Source of the DNA: Marinobacter sp. JH2
Lineage (GTDB): Bacteria; Pseudomonadota; Gammaproteobacteria; Pseudomonadales; Oleiphilaceae
Reading direction: 5' to 3'
DNA: 64,000 bases
NCBI RefSeq assembly: GCF_004353225.1
Contig: NZ_CP037934.1
Location: 1,426,001-1,490,000 of the forward strand
Shown: one piece after another, positions 1 to 9,322 of the stretch
How positions within the stretch are numbered: position 1 is the first letter of the stretch
Layout: each line of letters opens with the position of its first letter
Program-made: the position numbers and the translations under genes
Notes under the pieces: model-generated
What the model was told of the DNA's origin: nothing
Databases searched by the model: none
Seen by the model: only the letters and a program-made list of their open reading frames with translations

Positions 1-1478
1 TAAATAACAGCAGCCACGAGTGCGAAAACGCCCACAAGAAGCGTTACCTTGCGGTCGAGACGTTTTTCATAAGGCGTTCGTACTTTAGGAATTTCGATGA
101 GTACAGGAAGCCCAATATCATCTTCCAATTGTTTAGAAGCTCGTATGCGCGGATCAACCTGGAGAACTCCGGCCAATGCGCCGAAAGGGGCAGCCATTCC
201 CAACAACAGCCCCGCTATCGCGAACATTGAGAACTTGGGGCCTTTAGGCTCACGAGGGTATTGTGCGGGTTCGTTAATACGGTAGTTAAGCCCTTGCCCT
301 TCAATATCCAGATGCATAGATACACGGGCTTTTTCCCTGCGTTTCAGTAAGTCATCGTATATTTCACGGTTTACTTCCATGTCTCGGGTTAGTTCGGAAT
401 AACGAGCTTTATTGGCTTGAATCCGTTCCATTCTAAGCGTCTGCTCTTCCATGAGCTTTTCGAGAGAGACAATACGGGTCTTAACCGTAGCCATGTCGGC
501 ACGAGTGGTTGAGAGCGATGCGCTGAGTTCTTGATAGAGCGGGTTTACCGCGTCTTCACCGGACAAACTCCGTCGTGTGTTCGGGCGCCTGGCAGCCGCT
601 TGTCGCTGTTTTCTAAGTTCTGCAAGCTGCTCTTGTAGAATGACAATATCCGGGTAGGTATCGTGGTACTGCAGCCTTAACGAGTCCAAACGTTCTTCGA
701 GAATTCGGATTCTTTCGCTGTAGCTATCCTGGCTTCGGCCTTGTCGAATAGTCGGGCTGACTCCTCCTAACTGGTCTTCTAGTGAAGCCGTTCTGGAGAT
801 CAGCTCTTCTTGCTCCAGCTTCGCTAATTCAAGCTGGTTTCGAAGCTGTGCCATACGGGCGTTACCCTGCTGTTCCGTCCCGTCATTATGCTCAGACAAA
901 AACTGCTTAAGCCGGTTTTCAGCCTGAGTCAGCTGCTGCTCATATCCCTTGACTTGTTTATCGATAAACTCATAGGCACCGCGGCTTTCAATTCGCTTTC
1001 GGTCTTTGGTTTCCTCGATAAACAACTGAGCAAGCCGCTGGGCAGTTCGAAAAGACTCCATTTGAGAAGTGGAGATAAAACCAATACTGAAGTAGCTGTC
1101 TCCTCGGGGGCGGATGGTCACGCCTGCCCGTACATAAGCGATTCGCTTTTCAATGGCCTCTTGATCAGAGGGCGCACCTTCAAAGATACCCGGATCAACG
1201 GCCACCTTCTCGATCACGCTTCGGCTGAGCAAAAGCTCCTTCGCGGCGGAGATCCGATCGTTTATTTCAGTGGTAACGGCCCTGCCCTCCATGAGCGGGG
1301 TAATAATATTTTGATCGTCGACGAAAATGATGACATCCGACTGGTATTTATAGGGCCACAAAAAGCCAGCACCAAGAATCGCGAAGCTCACGACAACGAA
1401 CAGGAAGAACGCAAACCATTTACGGTTGCGCATCTCCCGGACAACTTCCTGTGGTATCTGCGAAAGCGGTAGTGCCAT
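1..1478 (-). CDS. XrtA-system polysaccharide chain-length determinant (Wzz/BY-kinase-like), partial
   Basis: The minus-strand frame starts at an ATG at 1478 and stays open to the left edge, so the C-terminus is missing. The protein begins with a short cytoplasmic part and a membrane segment (about residues 22-40, rich in F, V and L). A long periplasmic region with extensive coiled coil follows, rich in Q, E, L and R. A second hydrophobic segment (FSMFAIAGLLLGMAAPFGAL) lies near residue 420. This is the Wzz-type layout of the PEP-CTERM/exosortase chain-length determinant family, an inner-membrane protein that sets polymer length with the export lipoprotein. The next gene upstream on the same strand is that lipoprotein, 37 bp away, which supports the call. 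Confidence 0.85.
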   Translation of the reverse strand, partial: MALPLSQIPQEVVREMRNRKWFAFFLFVVVSFAILGAGFLWPYKYQSDVIIFVDDQNIITPLMEGRAVTTEINDRISAAKELLLSRSVIEKVAVDPGIFEGAPSDQEAIEKRIAYVRAGVTIRPRGDSYFSIGFISTSQMESFRTAQRLAQLFIEETKDRKRIESRGAYEFIDKQVKGYEQQLTQAENRLKQFLSEHNDGTEQQGNARMAQLRNQLELAKLEQEELISRTASLEDQLGGVSPTIRQGRSQDSYSERIRILEERLDSLRLQYHDTYPDIVILQEQLAELRKQRQAAARRPNTRRSLSGEDAVNPLYQELSASLSTTRADMATVKTRIVSLEKLMEEQTLRMERIQANKARYSELTRDMEVNREIYDDLLKRREKARVSMHLDIEGQGLNYRINEPAQYPREPKGPKFSMFAIAGLLLGMAAPFGALAGVLQVDPRIRASKQLEDDIGLPVLIEIPKVRTPYEKRLDRKVTLLVGVFALVAAVI

Positions 1479-1515
1479 ATCTAATTAACCTTGTGAGCTT
1501 CGGAGGAACCGCCCA

Positions 1516-2160
1516 TCAAAAACGCCGCTCGGGAATTGTCAGAATGTCACCAGGGCGCATGGAGTAATTGGTTTTAACTTCACCTCTGCTCAGGATGTCA
1601 TCAACATTGACCGGAATCGCAACAACCTCGCCGTCTAACTTCCGGTAAAGCATTGCATCATTTAACGACGCAAACTCATTCGCCCCACCCGCGCTAAGAA
1701 ATACATCCAGCACCGTCATTCCGCTACGGTGTGGCACAGATAGGGGCTGGCGAACCGCGCCGGTTACCCGCACCCTGTCGGTGAATTCGTGGCTACCCAT
1801 AGAAGTGACTACCACGCTGACTTGAGGTTCGCGTATGTATTCTGCAAGTGATGCTTTGATATTACTCGCTAACTCTTCCGGTGTGCGTCCGCTGGCCTGC
1901 ACATCACCAACCAACGGAACCGAGATTTTGCCATCCGGCCGAACAGGCACGGCGATGCTCAGGTCATCGTTTCGCCATACCGACACTTGAACGACATCGG
2001 TCGCACCGAGGATGTACTGATCAACGCTATCGCGTGTTTCAACCGTTAGCGCACGTTGAATTTTCTCAGGAGATGAGGCCGTAGGACCGGCACAGCCGGA
2101 AAACAACGCTACCGCCAACAAAGAAACAATAAGCCCTTGGGTGAGATACTTCCGTGACAT
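1516..2160 (-). CDS. XrtA/PEP-CTERM-type exopolysaccharide export lipoprotein (Wza-like)
   Basis: This is a polysaccharide biosynthesis/export protein (Poly_export plus SLBB family), the outer-membrane/periplasmic part of the export channel. A signal peptide ends in a lipobox (ALFSGCAG, Cys about residue 24). The export domain follows (YILGATDVVQVSVW, then RPDGKISVPLVGDVQASGRT), with an SLBB-like part (VRVTGAVRQPLSVPHRSGMTV). I chose the ATG at 2160 over one 51 bp upstream because AGGA lies about 6 nt before it and because the signal peptide then starts at once. It lies between the chain-length determinant and the sugar transferase, as in XrtA exopolysaccharide loci. Confidence 0.85.
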   Translation of the reverse strand: MSRKYLTQGLIVSLLAVALFSGCAGPTASSPEKIQRALTVETRDSVDQYILGATDVVQVSVWRNDDLSIAVPVRPDGKISVPLVGDVQASGRTPEELASNIKASLAEYIREPQVSVVVTSMGSHEFTDRVRVTGAVRQPLSVPHRSGMTVLDVFLSAGGANEFASLNDAMLYRKLDGEVVAIPVNVDDILSRGEVKTNYSMRPGDILTIPERRF

Positions 2161-2224
2161 TTTATATCCTCGCATCTGAGGTCTGTGCTTCGTTCCATGT
2201 CCCGGGCACAACTTGATCCCGAAA

Positions 2225-3637
2225 CTACCGTGATCCTTTCTTGAACAACACCACTTCGACTGTCTGAATAATAACTAAAAGATCAAGAAGCAAGCTTTGA
2301 TTCTTGATGTAGTATAGGTCATACCTGAGTTTTTCTCGGGTATCTTCCTCGTTATCTGCATAGGCAAAACACAATTGTGCCCATCCTGTCACACCGGGCT
2401 TCACACGGTGCCGCTCCGAATAAAACGGGATGCGTTCCGACAGCTGTTCCACAAACATCGGCCGCTCTGGGCGAGGCCCCACAAAGGCCATCGTGCCGTT
2501 GAGCACGTTAAAAATCTGGGGAAGCTCATCGATCCGAACTTTGCGGATAAACTCACCTACCCGCGTAACCCGGGTGTCGTTCTTTTTTGCCCATACCGCG
2601 CCATTCTTCTCAGCATCGGTGGTCATAGACCGGAACTTGTAAACGCGAAACACCCGATTGTTCAGCCCTACTCTCTCCTGGCTATACAGCACTGGCGCTT
2701 TCACACCGTCTTCTATTTTGATGGCAAGCGCAGTCAGCAACATGATCGGGAAAGAGGCTAGTAACAAGACACAGGCAGTCAGAATATCCAGTCCGCGTTT
2801 CCCTACACCGTAAACTGACGAAACGGTGAAGCCATCCGAGAACACAAGCCAGCCCCGAGTGATCATCTCCAGAGCGACTTTTCGGGACTCTCGTTCGTAG
2901 AAACTCGCACCATCGATAATCTGGACGCCTTCCATTTTGCATTCCAAAAGATCTTCCATTGGAAGGCCACGCCGGCGATCATCCACGGCGACCACAATCT
3001 CTCTCACGGGATGGCGCAACACATAGTCATGAAGCGTAACGGGTACATTGAGCAGGTGTTCCTCGGCCACTTGCACCTGCTCATCCGGCATCGGTACAAA
3101 GCCGTCCAGCTTGAAGCCTTTTCGATTGAAGGGAGTGGTGAGATCTTCAAGCATCTGTTTGGCTCTGCGCCCGGCACCCAGAACCAGAACACGCCTTTTG
3201 AAAACATCGCTGCCAACTATGGCGAAAAACAAAACACGAACAATGCCGAGTGAAAAAATCGAAAGTACAGTTGCCGAGGTGAGCACACCAAAATTACCGA
3301 GGTACCAGAGCCATTCATCGGCAATAAAATAGGCAAACCCATGAAGCGGAATGGCCAGAATCATCGCCATGATGGTACGCAGCATCATTCCGGACATACC
3401 TTCCTCAACGCTGGCTTCGTGCACACCGAGGGCGATCATGACAATGAGATTAGCTAACGCGAAAACAAGAATGGAAGGAAAAACGAAGAGAAAACTTTCC
3501 GCAAAAAAAACCACTTCCCCAAAAAAGCGGAAAAAGGCCGCCAGTGAAAATGCGAGGCTTATGACAACAAAGTCGATCAAGCCAAGAATAACAAAAGGCA
3601 GGTGGATATAGTGTCTGAACAACCTGACGTGGGCCAC
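2225..3637 (-). CDS. XrtA-system sugar transferase (undecaprenyl-phosphate sugar phosphotransferase, EpsB/TIGR03013-like)
   Basis: This 470-residue polyprenyl glycosylphosphotransferase transfers the first sugar phosphate to the lipid carrier at the inner membrane. The N-terminal half has four or more hydrophobic segments and a Rossmann-like CoA-binding section (RVLVLGAGRRAKQM, about residue 150). The C-terminal bacterial sugar-transferase domain has a further membrane segment (LTACVLLLASFPIMLLTALA), then VYKFRSM, VRIDELPQIFNVL, FVGPRPERP and VKPGVTGWAQ. These are the usual catalytic motifs of the family. Length fits the PEP-CTERM-associated subfamily. It is the first gene of the three-gene EPS fragment, so its promoter should lie in the 174-bp AT-rich gap up to 3811. 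Confidence 0.9.
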   Translation of the reverse strand: MAHVRLFRHYIHLPFVILGLIDFVVISLAFSLAAFFRFFGEVVFFAESFLFVFPSILVFALANLIVMIALGVHEASVEEGMSGMMLRTIMAMILAIPLHGFAYFIADEWLWYLGNFGVLTSATVLSIFSLGIVRVLFFAIVGSDVFKRRVLVLGAGRRAKQMLEDLTTPFNRKGFKLDGFVPMPDEQVQVAEEHLLNVPVTLHDYVLRHPVREIVVAVDDRRRGLPMEDLLECKMEGVQIIDGASFYERESRKVALEMITRGWLVFSDGFTVSSVYGVGKRGLDILTACVLLLASFPIMLLTALAIKIEDGVKAPVLYSQERVGLNNRVFRVYKFRSMTTDAEKNGAVWAKKNDTRVTRVGEFIRKVRIDELPQIFNVLNGTMAFVGPRPERPMFVEQLSERIPFYSERHRVKPGVTGWAQLCFAYADNEEDTREKLRYDLYYIKNQSLLLDLLVIIQTVEVVLFKKGSR

Positions 3638-3811
3638 GTCATCTCCTTGTGCGGTTCATACTACACTGTACTGCTAGCGTCCTTTGCTACACACCGTAAC
3701 AAACCGTAACAAGATTGTACTTCAATTAGTTGAAACTTCAATCATCTCATGAGCAAGATTTTATTGTGTTTTACAATCACGTTACAAAGCATCGTCGGCG
3801 CCGAGCGCCAG

Positions 3812-5296
3812 CTATGCGCCAAACAAGCCCACAAACTCATGAACCGGCATAACCTCCAGTACCCCTAAATCTTCACAGCTGGCCATAATCGCCTGGCATC
3901 TCCGGGGCACAAATCGAGCCTTTAAGCTGTTCTCGAACTTCTTCACCAATAACGGCATACCCTCTTCCCGCCTTCTTCGATGACCAATCGGATATTCAAC
4001 GGCTACCTTTTCCGTATGGCTTCCATCGGCGAAAAACACCTGAATGGCGTTCGCGATTGAACGCTTGTCTGGCTCCAGATACTCCTGAGTGAATCGCTCG
4101 TCTTCGATTACCTGCATTTTTTTGCGTAGGCGGTCGATTTCGGGATGGGTTTCGTGAAAGCTGTCTTCGTAGTGCTCTGCGGTGAGGCCGCCAAAAATCA
4201 GAGGGACTGCGCTCATGTATTGCAAACAATGATCACGGTCGGCCGGGTTAGCCAGTTCGCCCTGCTTTGAAATGATGCGAATAGCGGATTCGTGCGTGGT
4301 CAATTCGATGCGGTCAATCTCATCGAGCCGGTCTTTCACTTCGGGGTGGAGTTTCACAGCAGCTTCGGCCGCGGTTTGCGCATGAAACTCCGCCGGGAAC
4401 GAAATCTTGAACAGTACGTTCTCCATCACATAGGAGCCAAACGGCTGCGGTAATGAGAACTTGCGGAGAGCGTCTGGTTTTAAGGCTTGATCGCGGTTGG
4501 TTTTGCTGAAGAGTACATCGTAGAAGCCCCACTGATTAGCGGTCAGGGCACCGGGAACACCCATCTCGCCTCGCATGGCGATATCGGCTAGGCGCACACC
4601 TCGTGAGGCAGCATCGCCTGCGGCCCAAGATTTTCGGGAGCCTGCGTTAGGGGCGTGGCGATAGGTACGAAGGGATTGCCCATCTGCCCAAGCGTGGGAA
4701 AGAGCCGAAAGCATTTGCTCCCGATCCGCTCCCATCAATTTGGCGCTGACGGCCGTGGAGGCCACTTTTACGAGTACCACATGATCTAGCCCGACTCGAT
4801 TAAACGAGTTTTCCAGAGCGAGGACACCCTGAATTTCATGGGCCATGATCATGGCTTCCAGCACGGCTTTCATGGCAAGCGGCGCTTGCCCGTTAGCGAC
4901 ACGTTTCTGGGATAGGTGATCGGCAACGGCCAGAATGGCGCCGAGGTTATCCGAAGGATGGCCCCATTCGGCCGCCAGCCAGGTATCGTTGTAATCCAGC
5001 CAACGTACGATACACCCAATATCCCAGGCCGCTTTAATCGGGTCTAACCGATAAGGCGTGCCGGGCACCCTGGCACCATGAGGAACCACAGTGCCCTCCA
5101 CATAGGGGCCAAGGTGTTTGGTGCATTCCGGAAATTTCAGGGCGAGAAGCCCGCAGCCCAGAGTGTCCATCAAACAGTAACGAGCGGTTTCCCATGCCTC
5201 TTCACTGTCGATGCGGTAATTGAGGACATAGTCCGCAATTTCCTGTAACACCACATCGTAATCAGGACGTGTGTTCTGGTCTGCGTTAGCTCCCAT
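3812..5296 (-). CDS. prpD: 2-methylcitrate dehydratase PrpD
   Basis: This is an MmgE/PrpD-family protein of 494 residues, the usual length. PrpD dehydrates 2-methylcitrate in the methylcitrate cycle, in the cytosol. Family stretches visible are [20 protein letters not shown] near residue 45, the active-site region [19 protein letters not shown] (about residue 98) and [14 protein letters not shown] in the middle. It is the last gene of the prp operon, 49 bp after prpF. AcnD with PrpF does an overlapping dehydration, so having both prpD and acnD/prpF gives two routes to methyl-cis-aconitate. This combination is known in several proteobacteria. Confidence 0.95.
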   Translation of the reverse strand: MGANADQNTRPDYDVVLQEIADYVLNYRIDSEEAWETARYCLMDTLGCGLLALKFPECTKHLGPYVEGTVVPHGARVPGTPYRLDPIKAAWDIGCIVRWLDYNDTWLAAEWGHPSDNLGAILAVADHLSQKRVANGQAPLAMKAVLEAMIMAHEIQGVLALENSFNRVGLDHVVLVKVASTAVSAKLMGADREQMLSALSHAWADGQSLRTYRHAPNAGSRKSWAAGDAASRGVRLADIAMRGEMGVPGALTANQWGFYDVLFSKTNRDQALKPDALRKFSLPQPFGSYVMENVLFKISFPAEFHAQTAAEAAVKLHPEVKDRLDEIDRIELTTHESAIRIISKQGELANPADRDHCLQYMSAVPLIFGGLTAEHYEDSFHETHPEIDRLRKKMQVIEDERFTQEYLEPDKRSIANAIQVFFADGSHTEKVAVEYPIGHRRRREEGMPLLVKKFENSLKARFVPRRCQAIMASCEDLGVLEVMPVHEFVGLFGA

Positions 5297-5345
5297 GTCA
5301 AAATCCTCCCAATTCCGGAATCCTCAGGGTATGCCTCAGCTTAGT

Positions 5346-6524
5346 TCAGAAACTGTCTTGAGGCACCCTCACCCAGCCTTCCATAATAACCCGCGCACTG
5401 CGGCTCATGATGGCTTTGGTTGCAGTCCACTGGTCATTCACTTCTTTGGCTTCCGCACCTACGCGCAAAGTGCCTGAAGGATGGCCGAAGGTCACTTCGG
5501 TACGGTCACCGCCGCCAGCCGCGAGGTTCACCAATGTACCGGGAATCGCTGAAGCCGTAGCAATCGCCACCGCTGCCGTGCCCATCATGGCGTGATGCAA
5601 CTTACCCATAGACATTGCGCGCACCAGCAAGTCCACTTCCGAGGCGGTAATTTGCTTTCCGCTGGAGGATACGTAATCCACCGGCTTAGCGACGAAGGCT
5701 ACTTTCGGCGTGTGCTGACGGTTCGCCGCCTCGGCGATGTTTTTAATCAAGCCCATTTTTACCGCACCGTGGGCGCGAATGGTTTCAAACATGGCCAGTG
5801 CTTTCGGGTCGCTGTTGATGTCGCCCTGAAGCTCACTGCCTTTATAGCCAATGTCTTCGGCGTTCACGAAGATGGTGGGGATACCGGCGTTGATCATGGT
5901 CGCTTTAAGCATACCCACGCCCGGCACGTCCAGATCGTCTACCAGATTACCCGTGGGGAACATGGAGCCTTCGCCGTCGGCCGGATCCATAAATTCGATC
6001 TTCACTTCAGCTGCCGGGAAGGTGACACCGTCCAACTCAAAGTCGCCGGTTTCCTGCACCTCACCCTTGGTGATGGGCACGTGGGCAACGATGGTTTTCT
6101 TAATGTTAGCTTGCCAGATCCGAACGGTGCATATGCCGTTTTCGGGGACCCGATCTTTAGCAACAAAACCGCCGTTGATAGCGAAAGCACCAACTGCCGC
6201 AGTCAAGTTGCCGCAGTTACCGCTCCAATCCACGAAGGGTTTGTCGATCGAAACCTGACCAAACAGGTAATCCACGTCGTGGTCTGGTTGCGTCGGTGCC
6301 GCCAATATTACGGTTTTACTGGTACTGGAAGTGGCGTTACCCAAACCGTCGATTTGCTTCTCATAGGGGTCGGGGCTGCCGATCACCCGAAGCAACAACT
6401 TGTCGCGGGCCTCGCCGGGCACCTGACAGGCTTCCGGCAAGTCTTGCAGGCGAAAAAACGCGCCCTTACTCGTTCCGCCACGCATGTAGGTCGCGGGTAC
6501 TTTAATTTGTGAGGGGAAGCTCAT
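5346..6524 (-). CDS. prpF: 2-methylaconitate cis-trans isomerase PrpF
   Basis: PrpF (392 residues) isomerises the product of AcnD, 2-methyl-trans-aconitate, to the cis form that aconitase can hydrate. Recognisable parts are the start VPATYMRGGTSKGAFF, GSPDPYEKQIDGLG, SGNCGNLTAAVGAFAI and the C-terminal GGGDRTEVTFGHPSGTLRVG. The conserved Cys in SGNCGN fits the diaminopimelate-epimerase-like fold of the family. It lies directly downstream of acnD, the invariable partner, with a 65-bp gap that contains a palindromic repeat. There is no sign of truncation. Confidence 0.95.
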   Translation of the reverse strand: MSFPSQIKVPATYMRGGTSKGAFFRLQDLPEACQVPGEARDKLLLRVIGSPDPYEKQIDGLGNATSSTSKTVILAAPTQPDHDVDYLFGQVSIDKPFVDWSGNCGNLTAAVGAFAINGGFVAKDRVPENGICTVRIWQANIKKTIVAHVPITKGEVQETGDFELDGVTFPAAEVKIEFMDPADGEGSMFPTGNLVDDLDVPGVGMLKATMINAGIPTIFVNAEDIGYKGSELQGDINSDPKALAMFETIRAHGAVKMGLIKNIAEAANRQHTPKVAFVAKPVDYVSSSGKQITASEVDLLVRAMSMGKLHHAMMGTAAVAIATASAIPGTLVNLAAGGGDRTEVTFGHPSGTLRVGAEAKEVNDQWTATKAIMSRSARVIMEGWVRVPQDSF

Positions 6525-6550
6525 GAAATGCCTCTCTGAATTGAGTGGGA

Positions 6551-6570
6551 TCTGACCCCGAAGGGTCAGA
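6551..6570. repeat. Intergenic palindrome between acnD and prpF
   Basis: An 8-bp perfect stem (TCTGACCC / GGGTCAGA) encloses a CGAA loop, 20 bp after the end of acnD. The same sequence type recurs at 9258-9286 between prpC and acnD. It can fold in the mRNA and could set relative transcript levels within the operon, but neither arm is followed by a T-run, so it is not a classic terminator. Confidence 0.6.
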
Positions 6571-6589
6571 TGTCCAAACTACAACCTGC

Positions 6590-9214
6590 TTACGCTGCAC
6601 CTTCGGCTTCCAGGAAATCCTGAGCGAAGCGCTGAAGTACGCCGCCGGCCGAATAGATATTCAGCTCAGCGAAGGTGTCCAGACGACATTTCACCGGCAC
6701 TTCGACGGACTCACCGTTTTTACGGTTGATCACCAGAGTGAGTTCCGCACCCGGTGCGATTTCGCCCTTCATATCGAAGGTTTCGGTCCCGTCGATATTG
6801 TAGGTCTGGCGAGTTTCGCCTTCACTGAACTGAACCGGCAATACGCCCATGCCCACCAGATTGGTACGGTGAATACGCTCGAAGCCTTCCGCGACAATCA
6901 CCTCCACACCTGCCAAACGAACACCTTTGGCTGCCCAGTCACGGGAAGAGCCTTGGCCGTAGTCCGCACCGGCCACGATGATCAACGGCTGCTTGCGTTC
7001 CATGTAAGTTTCGATCGCTTCCCACATGCGAGTGACCTGCCCTTCTGGCTCAATACGAGCGAACGAGCCTTGCTTCACTTCGCCGCTTTCATCTCGAACC
7101 ATTTCGTTCAGCAGTTTCGGGTTGGCAAAGGTAGCCCGCTGCGCGGTCAGGTGATCACCACGGTGCGTAGCGTAGGAGTTGAAGTCTTCCTCCGGAACAC
7201 CCATTTTGTGCAGGTATTCACCGGCTGCGGAGTCCATCATGATGGCGTTAGATGGCGACAGGTGATCCGTGGTGATGTTGTCACCCAAAACGGCCAACGG
7301 GCGCATACCCGTCATGGTGCGCTCGGCAGCCAACGCACCTTCCCAGTATGGCGGGCGACGGATGTAGGTAGACATCGAGCGCCAGTCGTACAGTGGGCTC
7401 TTGGCCTGCTCAACAGCATCCAGGTTGAACATCGGGATGTAGACTTCTTTGAACTGCTCCGGCTTCACGAACTCGCCAACGATGCGGTCGATTTCTTCAT
7501 CGGAAGGCCACAGGTCTTTCAGGGTGACCGGCTTGCCGTCTTTGTCGTAACCCAAGGCGTCTTGTTCGATATCGAAGCGTACGGTACCGGCAATAGCATA
7601 GGCCACAACCAGCGGCGGTGACGCTAGGAAAGCTTGCTTGGCATAGGGGTGGATACGGCCATCGAAGTTCCGGTTGCCGGACAGTACCGCAGTTGAGTAC
7701 AGGTCACGGTCAATGATTTCCTGCTGGATTTTCGGGTCCAGAGCGCCAGACATACCGTTACACGTAGTGCAGGCGTAGGCCACGATACCGAAGCCCAATT
7801 TTTCCATTTCGGGCAGTAGGCCGGCTTCTTCCAGATACAGGCGAGCCACTTTGGAGCCCGGGGCAAAGGAAGATTTAACCCAGGGCTTACGCACCAAGCC
7901 CAGCTCGTTGGCTTTTTTCGCCACCAAACCAGCCGCTACTACGTTGCGAGGGTTAGAGGTGTTAGTACAAGATGTGATTGCAGCGATGATCACTGCCCCA
8001 TCCGGCATCAAACCTTTCTTCTCTTCTTCCAGAGCCTTGTCCAAATTCACCGCAATACCGCGATCACCCAGCTCTGACGTTGCGACACGGCGATGCGGGT
8101 TCGACGGACCAGCCACGTTACGAACAACCGTAGACAAATCAAATTCGAGTACACGCTCGTACTGAGCTTCTGTCATTTCGGTGGCCCACAGGCCTGTTTC
8201 TTTCGCGTACTTCTCAACCAGATCAACCTGTTCTGGTTCCCGGCCAGTAAGCTTCAGATAATCGATGGTCTGCTCGTCGATGTAGAACATTGCTGCCGTG
8301 GCGCCATATTCCGGTGTCATGTTGGAAATGGTGGCACGGTCGCCGATGGTCAGGCTGGAAGCACCTTCACCAAAGAACTCAAGATACGCCCCTACTACCC
8401 TTTCCTTACGCAAAAATTCGGTAATCGCCAGAACGATGTCGGTTGCAGTAATGCCCGGCTGGCGCTTGCCCGTGAGCTTCACACCGACGATGTCCGGCAG
8501 GCGCATCATAGACGGCTGGCCCAGCATGACTGTCTCTGCTTCCAAACCGCCCACACCCACAGCAATAACGCCCAATGCATCGATGTGTGGGGTGTGGCTG
8601 TCGGTGCCGACACAGGTATCAGGGAAAGCAATCGGATGGCCGTCTTCATCAGCACGGTTCTGGATCACCGGAGACATTTTCTCCAGGTTGATCTGATGCA
8701 TGATGCCGTTACCCGCGGGGATCACATCCACATTGTGGAAGGCGGTACGAGTCCAGTTAATGAAGTGAAAACGGTCTTCATTGCGGCGCTCTTCAATGGC
8801 ACGGTTTTTATCGAACGCATCGGGGTCAAAGCCCGCGGCTTCCACCGCCAGCGAGTGATCTACAATCAGCTGGGTTGGCACCACGGGGTTTACTTTAGCG
8901 GGATCGCCGCCCTTTTCGGCAATGGCGTCACGCAGACCGGCCAAGTCTACCAAGGCGGTCTGGCCAAGAATGTCGTGGCACACCACGCGCGCCGGATACC
9001 AAGGGAAGTCTAGTTCGCTCTTACGCTCGATCAACTGTTTCAAGGAGTCGGTGAGCGTCTCGGCATCACAACGACGAACCAATTGTTCGGCCAAAATTTT
9101 AGAGGTATACGGCAGTTTGGCGTATGAGCCGGGCTGAATGTCTTCGATGGCCTGACGGGTGTCGTAGTATTTCAGATCGGTACCCGGAAGGGGTTTTCTG
9201 TATTCGGTGTTCAT
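6590..9214 (-). CDS. acnD: Fe/S-dependent 2-methylisocitrate/2-methylcitrate dehydratase AcnD
   Basis: This aconitase-family protein has 874 residues. AcnD dehydrates 2-methylcitrate to 2-methyl-trans-aconitate together with PrpF. The [4Fe-4S] ligand motifs are visible: SCTNTSNP (about residue 417) and the pair in YACTTCNGMSG (about residue 482). The swivel-domain aconitase signature GADYGQGSSRDWAAKGVRLAGV lies near residue 755. The prpF neighbour separates it from housekeeping AcnA, which is longer and is not found beside prpF. The start ATG (MNTEYRKPL) has a GA-rich ribosome site about 9 nt upstream. Confidence 0.95.
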   Translation of the reverse strand: MNTEYRKPLPGTDLKYYDTRQAIEDIQPGSYAKLPYTSKILAEQLVRRCDAETLTDSLKQLIERKSELDFPWYPARVVCHDILGQTALVDLAGLRDAIAEKGGDPAKVNPVVPTQLIVDHSLAVEAAGFDPDAFDKNRAIEERRNEDRFHFINWTRTAFHNVDVIPAGNGIMHQINLEKMSPVIQNRADEDGHPIAFPDTCVGTDSHTPHIDALGVIAVGVGGLEAETVMLGQPSMMRLPDIVGVKLTGKRQPGITATDIVLAITEFLRKERVVGAYLEFFGEGASSLTIGDRATISNMTPEYGATAAMFYIDEQTIDYLKLTGREPEQVDLVEKYAKETGLWATEMTEAQYERVLEFDLSTVVRNVAGPSNPHRRVATSELGDRGIAVNLDKALEEEKKGLMPDGAVIIAAITSCTNTSNPRNVVAAGLVAKKANELGLVRKPWVKSSFAPGSKVARLYLEEAGLLPEMEKLGFGIVAYACTTCNGMSGALDPKIQQEIIDRDLYSTAVLSGNRNFDGRIHPYAKQAFLASPPLVVAYAIAGTVRFDIEQDALGYDKDGKPVTLKDLWPSDEEIDRIVGEFVKPEQFKEVYIPMFNLDAVEQAKSPLYDWRSMSTYIRRPPYWEGALAAERTMTGMRPLAVLGDNITTDHLSPSNAIMMDSAAGEYLHKMGVPEEDFNSYATHRGDHLTAQRATFANPKLLNEMVRDESGEVKQGSFARIEPEGQVTRMWEAIETYMERKQPLIIVAGADYGQGSSRDWAAKGVRLAGVEVIVAEGFERIHRTNLVGMGVLPVQFSEGETRQTYNIDGTETFDMKGEIAPGAELTLVINRKNGESVEVPVKCRLDTFAELNIYSAGGVLQRFAQDFLEAEGAA

Positions 9215-9257
9215 GATTCTGTTCTCTTTCGGGGAGATGGGCGCGACAAAAACGGTT

Positions 9258-9286
9258 GGGGTCTGGCCCCGAGGGGGACAGACCCC
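9258..9286. repeat. Intergenic palindrome between prpC and acnD
   Basis: Outer arms GGGGTCTG and CAGACCCC form an 8-bp stem, with a further CCCC/GGGG pairing inside. It is related in sequence to the palindrome at 6551-6570, so two copies flank acnD. It may be a REP-like element or a processing site in the operon mRNA. Confidence 0.6.
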
Positions 9287-9322
9287 TTCGGGGATTCCAG
9301 ACTATTCCTTCCTGTTCAGCCT

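Noticed and set aside
5592..6512. Long plus-strand open frame of about 306 codons
   Set aside because: It lies entirely antisense to prpF, has no family pattern and no ribosome site. It follows from codon bias of the real gene.
6545..9013. Two long plus-strand open frames (358 and 306 codons)
   Set aside because: Both are antisense to acnD, whose motifs and operon context are certain.
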